Positions 37,501 to 48,225 of a stretch of 64,000 nucleotides of DNA are shown piece after piece. Numbering within the stretch: position 1 is the first letter of the stretch; each line of letters begins with the position of its first letter. Origin of the DNA: Tetragenococcus osmophilus (GTDB lineage: Bacteria > Bacillota > Bacilli > Lactobacillales > Enterococcaceae); the NCBI RefSeq assembly GCF_003795125.1, contig NZ_CP027783.1, positions 992,001 to 1,056,000 of the forward strand, in the 5' to 3' direction. The translations under genes were made by a program, and so were the position numbers. The notes beneath the pieces are model-generated. The model had not been told where the DNA came from and did not search any database. It worked only from the letters and a program-made list of their open reading frames with translations.

Positions 37501-38070
37501 GTTGGTTTTGATATGTACACGCAAATGCTAGAAGAAGCAGTCACGAGAAAACAAGGGAAAAATACCCAAATGCAAACAACAGCTTCTGAAATTGATCTGG
37601 CTATCGATGCCTATATCCCAGCAGATTATATCGCTGATGAAAGACAAAAAATCGAGATTTATAAACGTGTGCGTGAATTGGATAGTACAGACCATCTAAC
37701 GGAATTACAAGATGATTTATTAGACCGTTTCGGTGAATATCCTGATGAAGTAGCTCATCTACTAACTGTTGGTGAAATGAAGATGAATGCTGATCGCGCA
37801 TTAATCGAAAAGATTACAAAAGAAGGGCAAACATTGCTTGTCCGTTTAAGTAAAGTGGGCACCAATAATTATTCAGTGGAACAATTATTTTCTGCGCTTT
37901 CTGCTACTAAGTTAAAAGCAACAATGGGCGTGGAAAAAGAACAAATGCAGATTAAATTGACTATACCAAAAGATACGCAAGAAATGGTTTGGCTCCAAGA
38001 GTTACAAGGTTTTGTAAAAGCTTTACGTGAAGAAAGATACCAACACCAATTACAAACGCAAAGTTCATGA
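34537..38070 (+). CDS. mfd: Transcription-repair coupling factor
   Basis: A 1177-residue SF2 DNA translocase that removes stalled RNA polymerase and recruits UvrAB. An N-terminal UvrB-homology module (GSILDIYPLT near residue 176) is followed by the RNA polymerase-interaction domain (DYVVHAHHGIGKYLG near 505). The helicase core has Walker A GDVGFGKTEVALRA (about 647-660) and DEEQ box VIDEEQRFG. The TRG translocation motif region is RGAGNLLGAQQHGF. The C-terminal D7 domain closes the protein. Length is normal. AAGGAG precedes the ATG. Confidence 0.96.
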   Translation: MDLIELISQTPLIQKWHQSIEEKRQRQLITGLASSAKTLAIASAYRKFQQQIIVASPNLYYANQLAEDLMQVTDDVYIFPVDEVLSAEMAFSSPEARTQRVLTLDALASNRPGIYILPAAALRKYLPTPEVWENKRFYWQIGTEINWEQIAQQLVLMGYRRESMIAKPGEFSIRGSILDIYPLTTPNPVRIELFDVEIDSIRYFDVSTQRSLENLEDITILPTTELIFSQQELEKGSSRLQELLDKRLSVVSEQSDKDFLSDYFGQLVASWKQGVPGEVAAMYADILYPEQTNILDYFSANSLFFVDDYARILETNRQIEEEEAQWHTQKIEELRVFPEQTFGQKLQPTFQQSEFAMTFFSLFQKGMGNIRFEAIHNFQYRPMQQFFGQMDLLKVEMDRWKKQQQTVVFLVSDNQRAQKLAQDFRDYEIYAVETSFDNLLNQQAQIVQGSLQSGFELPQDQLVVVTEKEIFQKVKKKRAKKQTLSNAERLKSYNELNQGDYVVHAHHGIGKYLGIETLEVDGVHQDYMTILYQNDDKLFIPVSQLNLIQKYVASENKAPKVNKLGGTAWAKTKQKVSNQIEDIADDLIQLYAQRESEKGYAFAPDDAYQKEFENAFAYTETDDQLRSAEEIKRDMEKEKSMDRLLVGDVGFGKTEVALRAAFKAIKESKQVAILVPTTILAQQHYETMIDRFAGFPVNVGLLSRFRTKKQQEETIKRLNTGQIDIVVGTHRLLSKDVRFSDLGLLVIDEEQRFGVKHKERLKQLRAQVDVLTLTATPIPRTLHMSMLGVRDLSVIETPPENRYPIQTYVMEASPGAIREAIQREIARGGQVFYLYNRVESIEKKVNEIQELVPDARIGYAHGQMTEIQLENTLFDFINGQYDVLITTTIIETGVDIPNANTLFVENADYMGLSTLYQLRGRVGRTNRVAFAYFMYEPQKILNEVSEKRLQAIKDFTELGSGFKIAMRDLSIRGAGNLLGAQQHGFINSVGFDMYTQMLEEAVTRKQGKNTQMQTTASEIDLAIDAYIPADYIADERQKIEIYKRVRELDSTDHLTELQDDLLDRFGEYPDEVAHLLTVGEMKMNADRALIEKITKEGQTLLVRLSKVGTNNYSVEQLFSALSATKLKATMGVEKEQMQIKLTIPKDTQEMVWLQELQGFVKALREERYQHQLQTQSS

Positions 38071-38088
38071 GAGTAGGAGGATATACCT

Positions 38089-39690
38089 GTGGCTTTCAAC
38101 CAAATGAAATCAATGATGAAGGGAGCATTCGTTTTAACAATAGCTTCTTTTGTTGCGAAATTGTTAAGTGCTATTTACCGCGTTCCTTTACAAAATATTG
38201 TTGGCGACGAGGGCTTTTATGTTTATCAGCAGGTTTATCCTATTTATGGGATTGCCATGACGTTTGCGTTAACGGGTTTTCCTCAGTTTTTGTCAAAATT
38301 AGTAGCTGAGCAAACCACACCTAAAAAAAAGCAATTGATTTTAAATGAAAGCTATTCTTTACTTTGTTGTTGCGCATTTAGCTTATGGGCCATAACCTTT
38401 TTTTTCGCTAATGGCATAGCTAGTTTGATGGGAGATATGGCTCTTTCACCTGTTATACGAGTCGCTTCCTTTACCTTTTTATTGCTTCCTGTCTTATCTT
38501 TGTATCGAGGCTTATTTCAAGGAGAGCTGTTGATGATACCCACAGCCGTCTCACAAGTGGCCGAACAGTTACTGCGAGTAGGAATTATATTGTTGGCTGC
38601 GGTTAGTTACTCTTTCTTTTCTTTGACAGTTTATCAGACAGGCGCCTTTGCCATGGCGGGAGCTTTTATCGGTGGTTTGGCAGCGTGGCTTATCTTATTA
38701 TATTATGATCGAAAAATTCACGGCGTTCATTTGCGAACGCACTTACTGTTTCCGGGCTTTCCTAAAGAAAAACCTCTTTTGAAACGTTTTTTTGTTGAGG
38801 GAGGTTTGGTCTCTGTTTATAGTGGCTTATTAATTTTATTTCAACTGATTGATTCATTTTTATTGGTTAACTCGTTAACTCAAAGTGGCGTGGCTGAGCA
38901 AAGCGCGAAGATCGCTAAAGGCGTTTATGACCGTGGGCAGCCACTTGTCCAATTGGGTTTAGTTGTTGCGACTGCCTTAAGCGCTAGCTTTTTGCCAGCA
39001 TTAACGAAATTAATCGTGCAAAAAAACCAAAAAAGGTTTACTCGTTCTGCAAAGTTATATTTGCGCCTTACTACAGCACTAGCTGGGGCCGCATCTTGTG
39101 GTTTAGCAGTACTTATTCCCTATTTGAATTTTGCTTTATTTAAAGATTTTTCCGGAAATTGGACATTAACAGCTTTTGTTTTTGCCGTAGGTCTAATGAC
39201 TGAAATTCAAGCCTATCAAAGTATTGCTCAAAGCCAAGGTGCTTTTTTTCCGATACTAAAAGCAGCAGGAATAGGGCTTTTAGTAAAATTGATTGCCACT
39301 GGAATATTTACTTTTTATTTAGGAACATTTGGCGCAAGTTTATCTACGCTTTTAGGCTTAGTCATGGTACTATGGCTTTTGGTTAAAAAAGAGAACAAAG
39401 CCATTAACGATTTTAAAAAAGAAGGTCAATTTGTTTGGAAATTGCTGGCCTGTCTTTTTCTAATGGTTATCATTTTAATGGTATTTTTTGCTGGGATGAC
39501 ACTAATTTTTGGAGGTTTGGAATCACGCACGAGAGCCTTTATTTTCAGCTTAATTGGTGTAGCGCTAGGTGCTAGTGTATTTATAAAAACAGCCATTGTG
39601 TTTGGTTTATTTACGATTCGCGAATGGCTATTGTTGCCTTTAGGAGAAAAGATATTACGTATTGGAGGAAAAACGGATGAGAATAGATAA
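38089..39690 (+). CDS. MATE/Wzx-type polysaccharide or lipid flippase (YabM/SpoVB family)
   Basis: A 533-residue membrane protein with about 14 hydrophobic segments. N-terminal [22 protein letters not shown] is the family signature (conserved core [11 protein letters not shown]). It belongs to the MOP superfamily containing SpoVB, Wzx and MurJ. Position after mfd matches B. subtilis yabM. A role in lipid-linked precursor flipping, perhaps lipid II, is inferred. The start is a GTG with AGGAGG nine bases before it. It overlaps the next gene by 14 bases. Confidence 0.88.
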   Translation: MAFNQMKSMMKGAFVLTIASFVAKLLSAIYRVPLQNIVGDEGFYVYQQVYPIYGIAMTFALTGFPQFLSKLVAEQTTPKKKQLILNESYSLLCCCAFSLWAITFFFANGIASLMGDMALSPVIRVASFTFLLLPVLSLYRGLFQGELLMIPTAVSQVAEQLLRVGIILLAAVSYSFFSLTVYQTGAFAMAGAFIGGLAAWLILLYYDRKIHGVHLRTHLLFPGFPKEKPLLKRFFVEGGLVSVYSGLLILFQLIDSFLLVNSLTQSGVAEQSAKIAKGVYDRGQPLVQLGLVVATALSASFLPALTKLIVQKNQKRFTRSAKLYLRLTTALAGAASCGLAVLIPYLNFALFKDFSGNWTLTAFVFAVGLMTEIQAYQSIAQSQGAFFPILKAAGIGLLVKLIATGIFTFYLGTFGASLSTLLGLVMVLWLLVKKENKAINDFKKEGQFVWKLLACLFLMVIILMVFFAGMTLIFGGLESRTRAFIFSLIGVALGASVFIKTAIVFGLFTIREWLLLPLGEKILRIGGKTDENR

Positions 39691-39934
39691 ATTTTTAAAA
39701 AATTCAAGATTAATCAAAAGACGGTCTGTAGCTAAAGAAGTAGCTGACAAAGGGCGTATTCAGATTAATGGGAAATTGGCTAAATCTAGTAATACCGTAA
39801 AAACTGGGGATTTAGTTCAAATTCAGTTTGGTAATCGTACGATTGAATTTAAAGTAAATGAGCTACAAGAATCCACTAAAAAAGAAGATGCTGAAAAAAT
39901 GTATGAGATTGTCTCAGACGAAAGAAAAATTTAA
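39677..39934 (+). CDS. rqcP: S4-domain RNA-binding protein RqcP (YabO)
   Basis: An 85-residue protein made of a single S4 domain: [20 protein letters not shown] (residues 1-20) and [21 protein letters not shown] follow the family pattern closely, the conserved core being INGK. RqcP works with RqcH in adding alanine tails to nascent chains on split 50S subunits. Assignment as RqcP rests on size and synteny with yabO. The start is the ATG at 39677 with GGAGG upstream, inside the end of the flippase gene. Confidence 0.88.
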   Translation: MRIDKFLKNSRLIKRRSVAKEVADKGRIQINGKLAKSSNTVKTGDLVQIQFGNRTIEFKVNELQESTKKEDAEKMYEIVSDERKI

Positions 39935-39945
39935 CTAATTTGCGT

Positions 39946-39974
39946 TAGACAAGCTTTGGGGATATTGGTATAAT
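39946..39974 (+). promoter_or_regulatory. Predicted divIC promoter
   Basis: TAGACA (39946-39951), a 17-bp spacer and a perfect TATAAT (39969-39974) lie 34 bp upstream of the GTG start. Confidence 0.6.
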
Positions 39975-40008
39975 AAAGGTCAACTAAGGATGACTGGAGC
40001 GGTTTTGT

Positions 40009-40428
40009 GTGGACAAGCAAGAAAAATCAAATGTAAAAGTTTTGGATAATGATTATGCCAAAAAACAATATGCGCAATATGCAAAACAACAGCGTCAAGT
40101 TATTTTTAGAAGACGACGTTTATTGGCGATTTTTGTGGTTGCTGCTATTATTTTTTTAAGTGTGGGAATCTCTTTATTTAATGATTATTTGCGTTTGCAA
40201 AAGTTAGAAGATTATAAAGAAGAGACAGTAGCTCAACAAAAAGAAGTTTCCCAGCAGACAGATGATTTGGAAAAAGACGTCGCTTTACTAAAAGATGAAG
40301 ACTACGTGGCTAAAATGGCTAGAAGTCGTTTTTTATATTCAGATGACGATGAAATCGTTTTTCCTCTGCCAGGAGATGAAGGTGAGGCGGCAGATGAAAA
40401 TGCAGAGGCAACCGACGCCTCAGATTAA
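40009..40428 (+). CDS. divIC: Cell division protein DivIC (FtsB-like septum initiator)
   Basis: A 139-residue bitopic membrane protein. A basic cytoplasmic N-terminus is followed by one membrane helix near 43-61 (LLAIFVVAAIIFLSVGISLF), then an extracellular coiled coil (about 65-95) and the conserved ending KDEDYVAKMARSRFLYS. An acidic tail follows. It works with DivIB and FtsL at the septum. The start is a GTG with CTGGAG upstream. The synteny with yabO and yabR supports the name. Confidence 0.9.
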   Translation: MDKQEKSNVKVLDNDYAKKQYAQYAKQQRQVIFRRRRLLAIFVVAAIIFLSVGISLFNDYLRLQKLEDYKEETVAQQKEVSQQTDDLEKDVALLKDEDYVAKMARSRFLYSDDDEIVFPLPGDEGEAADENAEATDASD

Positions 40429-40462
40429 TCGTTTTATTACCTAACTAACAAGGCAAAACGCG

Positions 40463-40491
40463 TGTGAATGCCCACGGTTGTGTGCTAAAAT
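40463..40491 (+). promoter_or_regulatory. Predicted yabR promoter
   Basis: TGTGAA (40463-40468), 17 bp, TAAAAT (40486-40491). A leader of about 150 nt, more GC-rich than its surroundings and with short inverted repeats, lies between it and yabR. Confidence 0.4.
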
Positions 40492-40647
40492 AAGTAGGTG
40501 AGGCTTGCTTGCCTGCTAGGGTAAAAAATGTAGGGTAACAATAAATGGAGCCGAGAAAGAAAATTAGAAGGTCTTGGGTGTCTTCTTAGCTTGTGGCGAG
40601 CTCTAATTGGTTTAGAATTGGTAAATTTTAGGAGGAACAATTTTTTT

Positions 40648-41094
40648 ATGTCGATTGAAGTTGGAGAAAAATTAACAGGAAAAGTGTCAGGGATAACAAA
40701 TTTTGGTGCATTCATTGATTTAGGAAATAAGAAAACAGGGCTTGTGCATATTAGTGAAATTTCTAATAGTTTCGTTAAAGATATCCATGACGTGCTCACA
40801 GTAGGAGATGAAGTCACTGTCCTTGTTACTTCCGTAGGTGATGACGGGAAGATTGGTTTGTCTATTCGTAAACTAGAAGATAAACCAAAAGAAGAAGAGA
40901 AAAAAGAGCAAGGAAACTCCGCAAAACGTCCAGCTCAGAAAAAGGCGCCTGTACGTGAACAAAATTCCGGGAATAAGCAAGAGGATTTTGACGCGTTGAT
41001 GAATTCATTTTTAAAAGAAAGTGATGACCGTCTATCTTCTTTACGGAAAAATACAGAAGGCAAACGCGGTGGCCGTGGGGGCCGACGTAACTAA
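40648..41094 (+). CDS. yabR: S1 RNA-binding domain protein (YabR)
   Basis: A 148-residue protein with an N-terminal S1 domain (residues about 5-75). It contains VSGITNFGAFIDLGNKKTGLVHISEIS in the usual arrangement, the conserved cores being GAFIDL and GLVHISE. A basic, low-complexity tail rich in Lys, Gln, Arg and Gly ends in RGGRGGRRN. It probably binds RNA or ribosomes. The place between divIC and tilS matches B. subtilis yabR. The start is the ATG with AGGAGG upstream; the open frame beyond it is noncoding leader. Confidence 0.88.
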   Translation: MSIEVGEKLTGKVSGITNFGAFIDLGNKKTGLVHISEISNSFVKDIHDVLTVGDEVTVLVTSVGDDGKIGLSIRKLEDKPKEEEKKEQGNSAKRPAQKKAPVREQNSGNKQEDFDALMNSFLKESDDRLSSLRKNTEGKRGGRGGRRN

Positions 41095-41120
41095 ATATTT
41101 TAGCAGACTGAAAATTCGCT

Positions 41121-41160
41121 GACAAAAGGAAGCGTATTTTTTGTCTGTTTTCTTTTTTTT
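41121..41160 (+). terminator. Possible terminator after yabR
   Basis: GACAAAA (41121-41127) pairs with TTTTGTC (41139-41145), followed by a long T-rich tract. Confidence 0.55.
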
Positions 41161-41193
41161 GGCAAATTTATGAAGTAAAGAGGAGGTGGTTAT

Positions 41194-42624
41194 GTGCTTA
41201 CTTGGCAAGTGGAGAAGTTTATAAAAGAAAAAGAGCTACTGCAAGAAAATGAACGTGTTCTTGTGGGAGTATCAACAGGCGTTGATTCGATGGTACTGTT
41301 GCATATTTTGGAAACTTTGCAAAAAAAGATAGGTTTTGATATTGGAGTAGCTCATGTAAATCATAAATTACGTACAGCTTCTGATGAAGAAGAAATTTAT
41401 CTGAAAAATTATTGTCAAAAGCATAACCTCCCTTTTTATTCCACCCGTTGGGAAGACGTTCCCACGACTGGCGTTGAAGAAAAAGCGCGGCTGTTCCGGT
41501 ATAATTTTTTTAAAGAAACAATGACAACTCAAAATTACCAAGTGTTGGCTACTGCTCATCATAAGGATGATCAGATAGAAACTATGATTATGAAAATGGT
41601 GCGTGAAGGTAACTTATTCTCTGCTAAGGGCATTGTAGCTGATCAGTCATTTGGTACGAATAAGAAATTAGTACGCCCTTTATTACAAATTACTAAAGAA
41701 GAAATTTTGAATTATAGCAAAAATGAAGGAATTTTTTACTTTGAAGATCAGACAAATGCTTTACTTGATGTACAAAGAAATCGAATTAGACATCAAGTTA
41801 TCCCCTTTTTAAAAGAAGAAAATAGTCAAACTTTGTCTCATTTCCAGCAATTATCCGAGCAGATAAATGCTGCTGAAAAGATTATTACAGAAGAACAAAA
41901 AAAATGGTACCAAGCGCTTGTTCAAGAAAAGTACTATGCATTTGAAATTGATGTTGATAAATATTTCACTTTCTCACAAACACAACAGTTTTTTTTCTTA
42001 CAGGAACTTGCAAAAAAAGCACGGCAGTATTATGATATGACACTTAGTACTAAACAAATAGAACAAGTGATGACGCTCTTATCAAAAGAAAAAGCTCACT
42101 GGGGAATAGACATTGATCAACAATGGCAGTTTCAAAAAAGCTACAATCGTTTATTCTTATGTTTAAAACAATCTAGTGAAAATGACGAGGCAAAGCAGTC
42201 TTTCAAGCTAAACTTAGGAGAGTCGATGTTCTTATCAAAAAATGAATGGGTAGGAATATTTCCTGAAGATAAATTGGAGATGCCAGAAGAAGTTAACTCT
42301 TGGTTAGAATATCGCCAGTCTTTAGGGGAGGAATTCCCTTTTCCAATCATTTTACGCAAAAGACAAGCAGGAGATCGGATCCAATTAAACGAACAGTTAC
42401 ACAAAAAACTTTCTCGTTTCTTTATTGATAAAAAAATTCCTCAAGATTTACGTAGTCAAACATGGATTGTGACAGACCTTAGAGGCAATGTTTTGGCTTT
42501 GTTACCTTACGTATTTTCTTATTTGTGTATTCCTAAAGAAACTGCTAAAATACACTACGTACTTCTTTATAAGTATCGAAAGCCAAAGCTGGAAGGGGAA
42601 GCAGATGCTGGAAAAAGATATTGA
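41194..42624 (+). CDS. tilS: tRNA(Ile)-lysidine synthase
   Basis: A 476-residue N-type ATP pyrophosphatase that converts C34 of tRNA-Ile2 (CAU) to lysidine. The PP-loop appears as [13 protein letters not shown] (about 28-40), with Thr in place of the first Gly of the usual SGGx[21 protein letters not shown] and the C-terminal TilS domain ([10 protein letters not shown] near 392) are present. The start is a GTG with AGGAGGTGG directly before it. Its likely substrate gene is the CAT tRNA at 55873. The end overlaps hpt by 20 bases. Confidence 0.93.
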   Translation: MLTWQVEKFIKEKELLQENERVLVGVSTGVDSMVLLHILETLQKKIGFDIGVAHVNHKLRTASDEEEIYLKNYCQKHNLPFYSTRWEDVPTTGVEEKARLFRYNFFKETMTTQNYQVLATAHHKDDQIETMIMKMVREGNLFSAKGIVADQSFGTNKKLVRPLLQITKEEILNYSKNEGIFYFEDQTNALLDVQRNRIRHQVIPFLKEENSQTLSHFQQLSEQINAAEKIITEEQKKWYQALVQEKYYAFEIDVDKYFTFSQTQQFFFLQELAKKARQYYDMTLSTKQIEQVMTLLSKEKAHWGIDIDQQWQFQKSYNRLFLCLKQSSENDEAKQSFKLNLGESMFLSKNEWVGIFPEDKLEMPEEVNSWLEYRQSLGEEFPFPIILRKRQAGDRIQLNEQLHKKLSRFFIDKKIPQDLRSQTWIVTDLRGNVLALLPYVFSYLCIPKETAKIHYVLLYKYRKPKLEGEADAGKRY

Positions 42625-43153
42625 AAAAATCTTGATTACACAAGAAGAGGTTCACAAACGTTGTGAAGAACTAGGCAAAGAACTTACAGCCGTTTATGAG
42701 GATAAACAGCCGCTTGTGGTAGGCGTATTAAAAGGTGCTATACCATTTATGGCAGACATTGTACGTCATATGGATACATATATAGAACTTGACTTTATGG
42801 ATGTATCAAGTTATGGAAATGCTACGGTTTCATCAGGTGAAGTAAAAATCGTAAAGGATTTGGACACCAATGTAAAAGGGCGAGACATGTTAATCGTAGA
42901 AGATATTATTGATAGTGGCCGTACGCTTAAATACTTGGTAGATCTATTTAAATATCGTCAGGCAAATTCGGTGGCTATTGTTACGCTTCTGGACAAACCT
43001 AGAGGTCGTGTAGTAGGCATTGAAGCTGACTATATTGGTTTTGATGTTCCTAATGAGTTTGTTGTTGGTTACGGTTTGGACTTTGCTGAAAGATATCGTA
43101 ATCTTCCTTATGTTGGAGTATTAAAACCAAGTATATATGAAACAAAAGTTTGA
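42605..43153 (+). CDS. hpt: Hypoxanthine phosphoribosyltransferase
   Basis: A 182-residue type I PRTase that salvages hypoxanthine and guanine using PRPP. The PRPP-binding loop is [16 protein letters not shown] (about 98-113) and [13 protein letters not shown] (about 39-51) is the N-terminal site. The ATG at 42605 lies inside the tilS end with GGAAGGGGAAG before it; the frame extends further upstream but that part is tilS. Fusion or coupling of tilS and hpt is common in this order. Confidence 0.95.
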   Translation: MLEKDIEKILITQEEVHKRCEELGKELTAVYEDKQPLVVGVLKGAIPFMADIVRHMDTYIELDFMDVSSYGNATVSSGEVKIVKDLDTNVKGRDMLIVEDIIDSGRTLKYLVDLFKYRQANSVAIVTLLDKPRGRVVGIEADYIGFDVPNEFVVGYGLDFAERYRNLPYVGVLKPSIYETKV

Positions 43154-43180
43154 CCAAAACGAAGTCAGATGTGATACAAT
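43150..43180 (+). promoter_or_regulatory. Possible ftsH promoter
   Basis: TTGACC (43150-43155, overlapping the hpt stop) and TACAAT (43175-43180) are separated by 19 bp, slightly long. Confidence 0.4.
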
Positions 43181-43221
43181 ATAAAAGGTCAAAATAAGAC
43201 AAATTGGCAAGGAGGGGCCGC

Positions 43222-45330
43222 ATGAAGAAAAATAATAAAGGAACCGCAAGAAATACCCTTTACTATGTGCTGATCATTTTGGCCATGGTAATGGTTGTGT
43301 ATTTCTTTTTAGGTGACGGTAATGATGAAACACCAGAAATACAGTATTCTACTTTTACTGAACAATTAGAATCCGGAGATATCGATTCGTTTAATATTCA
43401 ACCAACAAATGGTGTTTATCAAATAACTGGTGAGTATAATGAAGAAAAAACAGTAAATAATAATAACGGCTTAGCCGTGTTAGGTTCTACTGAATCAACC
43501 ACAACACAGTTTTCTACAGTCGTGTTACCAAACGATGCTACGTTAACTGAAATAACTGATTTAGCAAATGACAATGCAGTAAGTACTTCTGTTGAAGAAG
43601 AATCAAGTAGTGGTATTTGGGTATCACTTCTAGTAAGCTTTTTACCATTATTAGGCTTTTTAGTACTATTTTATTTTATGATGAGCCAACAAGGTGGCGG
43701 CGGCGGTGGCAACGGCCGCATGATGAACTTTGGCAAGTCTAAAGCTAAAGAAGCAGATAAATCAGCAAATAAAGTTCGTTTTTCAGACGTCGCAGGTGCA
43801 GAAGAAGAAAAACAAGAACTAGTTGAAGTTGTTGAATTTCTAAAAGATCCTCGTCGTTTTTCGGAATTGGGTGCTCGTATCCCTGCAGGGGTATTATTAG
43901 AAGGCCCTCCAGGAACAGGGAAAACTCTTTTAGCTAAAGCAGTAGCAGGAGAAGCAGGAGTACCATTTTATTCTATTTCTGGTTCAGACTTTGTTGAAAT
44001 GTTTGTTGGTGTAGGTGCAAGTCGTGTTCGTGACTTATTTGAAACAGCTAAGAAAAATGCTCCAGCAATTATCTTTATTGATGAAATTGATGCCGTTGCT
44101 CGTCAGCGTGGCGCTGGCATGGGCGGTGGCCATGATGAACGAGAACAAACATTGAACCAATTACTAGTTGAAATGGATGGTTTTGAAGGAAATGAAGGCG
44201 TGATAGTTATTTCTGCGACAAACCGTTCTGACGTTTTAGATCCGGCTTTACTACGTCCTGGTCGTTTCGACCGACAAATTTTAGTAGGTCGTCCTGATGT
44301 TAAAGGTCGTGAAGCTATTTTACGTGTGCATGCTCGTAATAAACCTATATCTAAAGATGTTGATTTGAAGATGGTAGCTCAACAAACGCCTGGATTTTCT
44401 GGTGCCGATTTGGAAAATATGCTGAATGAGTCGGCGTTAGTAGCCGCAAGGCGAGGTAAGAAGACCATTGATGCTTCTGATATTGACGAAGCGGAAGATC
44501 GCGTGATTGCAGGACCTGCGAAAAAAGACCATGTGGTTAATAAAAAAGAACGCGAAATGGTGGCTTTCCACGAAGCAGGTCATACTATTGTTGGATTGGT
44601 ATTAAGCCGCGCGCGCGTGGTTCATAAGGTAACGATTATCCCTCGTGGACGTGCTGGCGGGTATATGATTGCCCTACCTAAAGAAGATCAAAATCTTATG
44701 ACTAAAGAAGACTTATTTGAACAGGTTGCTGGACTACTTGGAGGACGTGCAGCTGAAGAAATCATCTTTGACGCTCAATCAACAGGAGCTTCCAATGATT
44801 TTGAACAAGCAACGAACTTAGCGCGTAGTATGGTTACTCAATATGGGATGAGTGAAAAACTCGGTCCCGTCCAATACGAAGGAAGCAATCAGGTATTTGT
44901 TGGTCGCGACTATGGACAAACAAAATCTTATTCTGAGCAATTCGCTTTTGAAATTGACGAAGCTGTGCGTAATATTATTAATGAAGCACACAATAACGCT
45001 CACGAAATTATTGAAGAACACAGTGAGCAACACAAATTAATTGCTGAAAAATTATTAGAATATGAAACACTTGATGCTAAAGCAATCAAATCATTATTTG
45101 AAACGGGCAAAATGCCAGAAGCTTATGAAGAAGATAGCGAGTATCCAAGTGAAAACGGCCAGTCTTTTGAAGAAGCCAAACGTGCTTTAGAAAAGAAAGA
45201 AGAACAAAGTCGTGTGGATGAGAAAGAGGACGATTCTGAGGAATCAGATGAAGAAAACCAAAGTGGTTCGACTGAATCAGACTCTTCTTCTGAAAACCAA
45301 GAGGATACTTCGGATAAAAAAGATGAATAG
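43222..45330 (+). CDS. ftsH: ATP-dependent zinc metalloprotease FtsH
   Basis: A 702-residue membrane AAA+ protease that degrades misfolded and regulatory membrane proteins. Two membrane helices (about 13-32 and 131-155) flank an extracellular domain. Walker A GPPGTGKT, Walker B IIFIDEID and the SRH region ending LRPGRFDRQ follow. The zinc site HEAGH is at about residue 450. The last 70 residues are an extended acidic, Ser-rich tail. Start: ATG at 43222, since AAGGAGGGG is its ribosome-binding site; an upstream in-frame TTG would include it. Confidence 0.96.
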   Translation: MKKNNKGTARNTLYYVLIILAMVMVVYFFLGDGNDETPEIQYSTFTEQLESGDIDSFNIQPTNGVYQITGEYNEEKTVNNNNGLAVLGSTESTTTQFSTVVLPNDATLTEITDLANDNAVSTSVEEESSSGIWVSLLVSFLPLLGFLVLFYFMMSQQGGGGGGNGRMMNFGKSKAKEADKSANKVRFSDVAGAEEEKQELVEVVEFLKDPRRFSELGARIPAGVLLEGPPGTGKTLLAKAVAGEAGVPFYSISGSDFVEMFVGVGASRVRDLFETAKKNAPAIIFIDEIDAVARQRGAGMGGGHDEREQTLNQLLVEMDGFEGNEGVIVISATNRSDVLDPALLRPGRFDRQILVGRPDVKGREAILRVHARNKPISKDVDLKMVAQQTPGFSGADLENMLNESALVAARRGKKTIDASDIDEAEDRVIAGPAKKDHVVNKKEREMVAFHEAGHTIVGLVLSRARVVHKVTIIPRGRAGGYMIALPKEDQNLMTKEDLFEQVAGLLGGRAAEEIIFDAQSTGASNDFEQATNLARSMVTQYGMSEKLGPVQYEGSNQVFVGRDYGQTKSYSEQFAFEIDEAVRNIINEAHNNAHEIIEEHSEQHKLIAEKLLEYETLDAKAIKSLFETGKMPEAYEEDSEYPSENGQSFEEAKRALEKKEEQSRVDEKEDDSEESDEENQSGSTESDSSSENQEDTSDKKDE

Positions 45331-45340
45331 GTAAACAATA

Positions 45341-45371
45341 AAAGCTGTGGCGTTATCGTCACAGCTTTTAC
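45341..45371 (+). terminator. Terminator after ftsH
   Basis: AAAGCTGTG pairs with CACAGCTTT around CGTTATCG. The T tract after it is short. Confidence 0.65.
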
Positions 45372-45395
45372 CTTGTAAAAATAACAAACAGTAAT

Positions 45396-45405
45396 ATGCT
45401 ATAAT
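45396..45405 (+). promoter_or_regulatory. Extended -10 promoter of hslO
   Basis: TGCTATAAT (TATAAT at 45400-45405) is an extended -10 element; no good -35 is seen at 17 bp. Confidence 0.5.
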
Positions 45406-45477
45406 GATTAGCAAGAAAACATGGAAAAGCAACAGACGAATACTTTCTCTGTAGCTGTTTCAAAGGGAGAGTAAAAT

Positions 45478-46362
45478 ATGCAAGATTATTTAGTAAAAGC
45501 TTTGGCTTATGATGGTTTTGTTCGAGCTTATGCTGTCAATGCTACACAAACAGTAAGTCAAGCGCAGCAAAGACATGATACATGGAATACTTCTTCAGCA
45601 GCCTTAGGTCGTACCCTAATTGGTGGTTTATTGTTGGGAAGTACAGTAAAAGGCGAAGATACAATTAGTGTACGTGTACAAGGCGAAGGACCAGCTGGAG
45701 CTATTATTGTTACAAGTAATGGTAATGGAGACGTGAAAGGGTATGTACAAAATCCGCATGTTAGTTTGCCACTAAATGAAGAAGGAAAAATTGATGTTAA
45801 AGGTGCGGTAGGAACTCAAGGTATTTTTTCGGTAACCAAAGATCTTGGCTTAAAAGAACCCTTTTCTGGACAAACGCCTATTGTTTCAGGCGAATTAGGA
45901 GAAGATTTTACTTATTATCTTGCTGTATCTGAACAAATTCCTTCTTCAGTTGGATTGAGTGTCTTAGTTGATGTAGATGACTCTATTAAAACAGCTGGCG
46001 GGTTTATGTTACAAATGATGCCAGGCGCTAGTGAAGAAGTAGTAGCTGCTTTAGAAGAACGTCTTCAACAGTTGCCTAAGGTTTCTGTCATGTTAGATGA
46101 CGGAAAAAGTCCAGAAGAAATATTAGACTTTATTTTTGCAGATGAACCGGTAACTGTTTTGGATCAAATGCCTGTACAGTTCAAATGTGACTGCTCTAAA
46201 GAAAGGTTTGCTAAGGGTTTGATTTCTTTAGGTACCCAAGAGCTTCAAGAAATGATTGAAGAAGATCATGGCGCAGAAGCAGTGTGTACGTTTTGCCAAG
46301 AAAGATATACTTTTGATGAGCAAGAACTAGAATCACTTAAGCAAGAAGCAGTCGACAGTTAA
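45478..46362 (+). CDS. hslO: Redox-regulated chaperone Hsp33
   Basis: A 294-residue holdase chaperone active under oxidising conditions. The C-terminal redox switch has two cysteine pairs, CDC (in FKCDCSKERF) and CTFC (in VCTFCQERY), that bind zinc when reduced. The N-terminal substrate-binding domain is typical (RTLIGGLLLGSTVKGEDTIS, about 43-62). Synteny between ftsH and lysS agrees with other Firmicutes. AAAGGGAG precedes the ATG. Confidence 0.95.
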   Translation: MQDYLVKALAYDGFVRAYAVNATQTVSQAQQRHDTWNTSSAALGRTLIGGLLLGSTVKGEDTISVRVQGEGPAGAIIVTSNGNGDVKGYVQNPHVSLPLNEEGKIDVKGAVGTQGIFSVTKDLGLKEPFSGQTPIVSGELGEDFTYYLAVSEQIPSSVGLSVLVDVDDSIKTAGGFMLQMMPGASEEVVAALEERLQQLPKVSVMLDDGKSPEEILDFIFADEPVTVLDQMPVQFKCDCSKERFAKGLISLGTQELQEMIEEDHGAEAVCTFCQERYTFDEQELESLKQEAVDS

Positions 46363-46376
46363 CTTAGGAAAAATTT

Positions 46377-46409
46377 CAAGCCGTGTTTCTTTTCGGCTTG
46401 CTTTTTTTT
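46377..46409 (+). terminator. Terminator after hslO
   Basis: CAAGCCG (46377-46383) pairs with CGGCTTG (46394-46400), followed by a T8 run. Confidence 0.85.
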
Positions 46410-46428
46410 CATATCATTGGCATTATAA

Positions 46429-47955
<1,527 letters not shown>

Positions 47956-47960
47956 AGCTA

Positions 47961-47994
47961 AAAACTGCGGTTATTGTTGACCGCAGTTTTTCTT
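47961..47994 (+). terminator. Terminator after lysS
   Basis: AAACTGCGGT pairs with ACCGCAGTTT around TATTGTTG, followed by T5. Confidence 0.85.
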
Positions 47995-48060
47995 TAATAA
48001 TAAGTAATAAAACGCTGAACGCTTTCAAAAGATAGTTTGAAATTTATTACAAAATCATGC

Positions 48061-48067
48061 GCTGTAA
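48061..48067 (+). repeat. Target-site duplication, left copy
   Basis: GCTGTAA directly outside the left inverted repeat of the insertion sequence; an identical copy lies at 49668-49674. Confidence 0.8.
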
Positions 48068-48225
48068 TTTGAATTTACCCATTTTACGTAAAAGATCGTG
48101 CAATCTATGTTATTTTATTGGTTTTTCCTTTTGAACAATTATTAGGGGCTTCTTTTACGAAAATAAGACACACAAATAGCACGCACAGAATAATATGCGT
48201 TTTTTAAAAATATTCAATGAACGCT

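Noticed and set aside
40485-40817. 110-codon reverse ORF over the yabR leader and start
   Set aside because: Antisense to a clear S1-domain gene with its own ribosome-binding site; low-complexity product.
43204-43221. TTG start of FtsH six codons upstream
   Set aside because: Its codons are the ribosome-binding site of the ATG at 43222.
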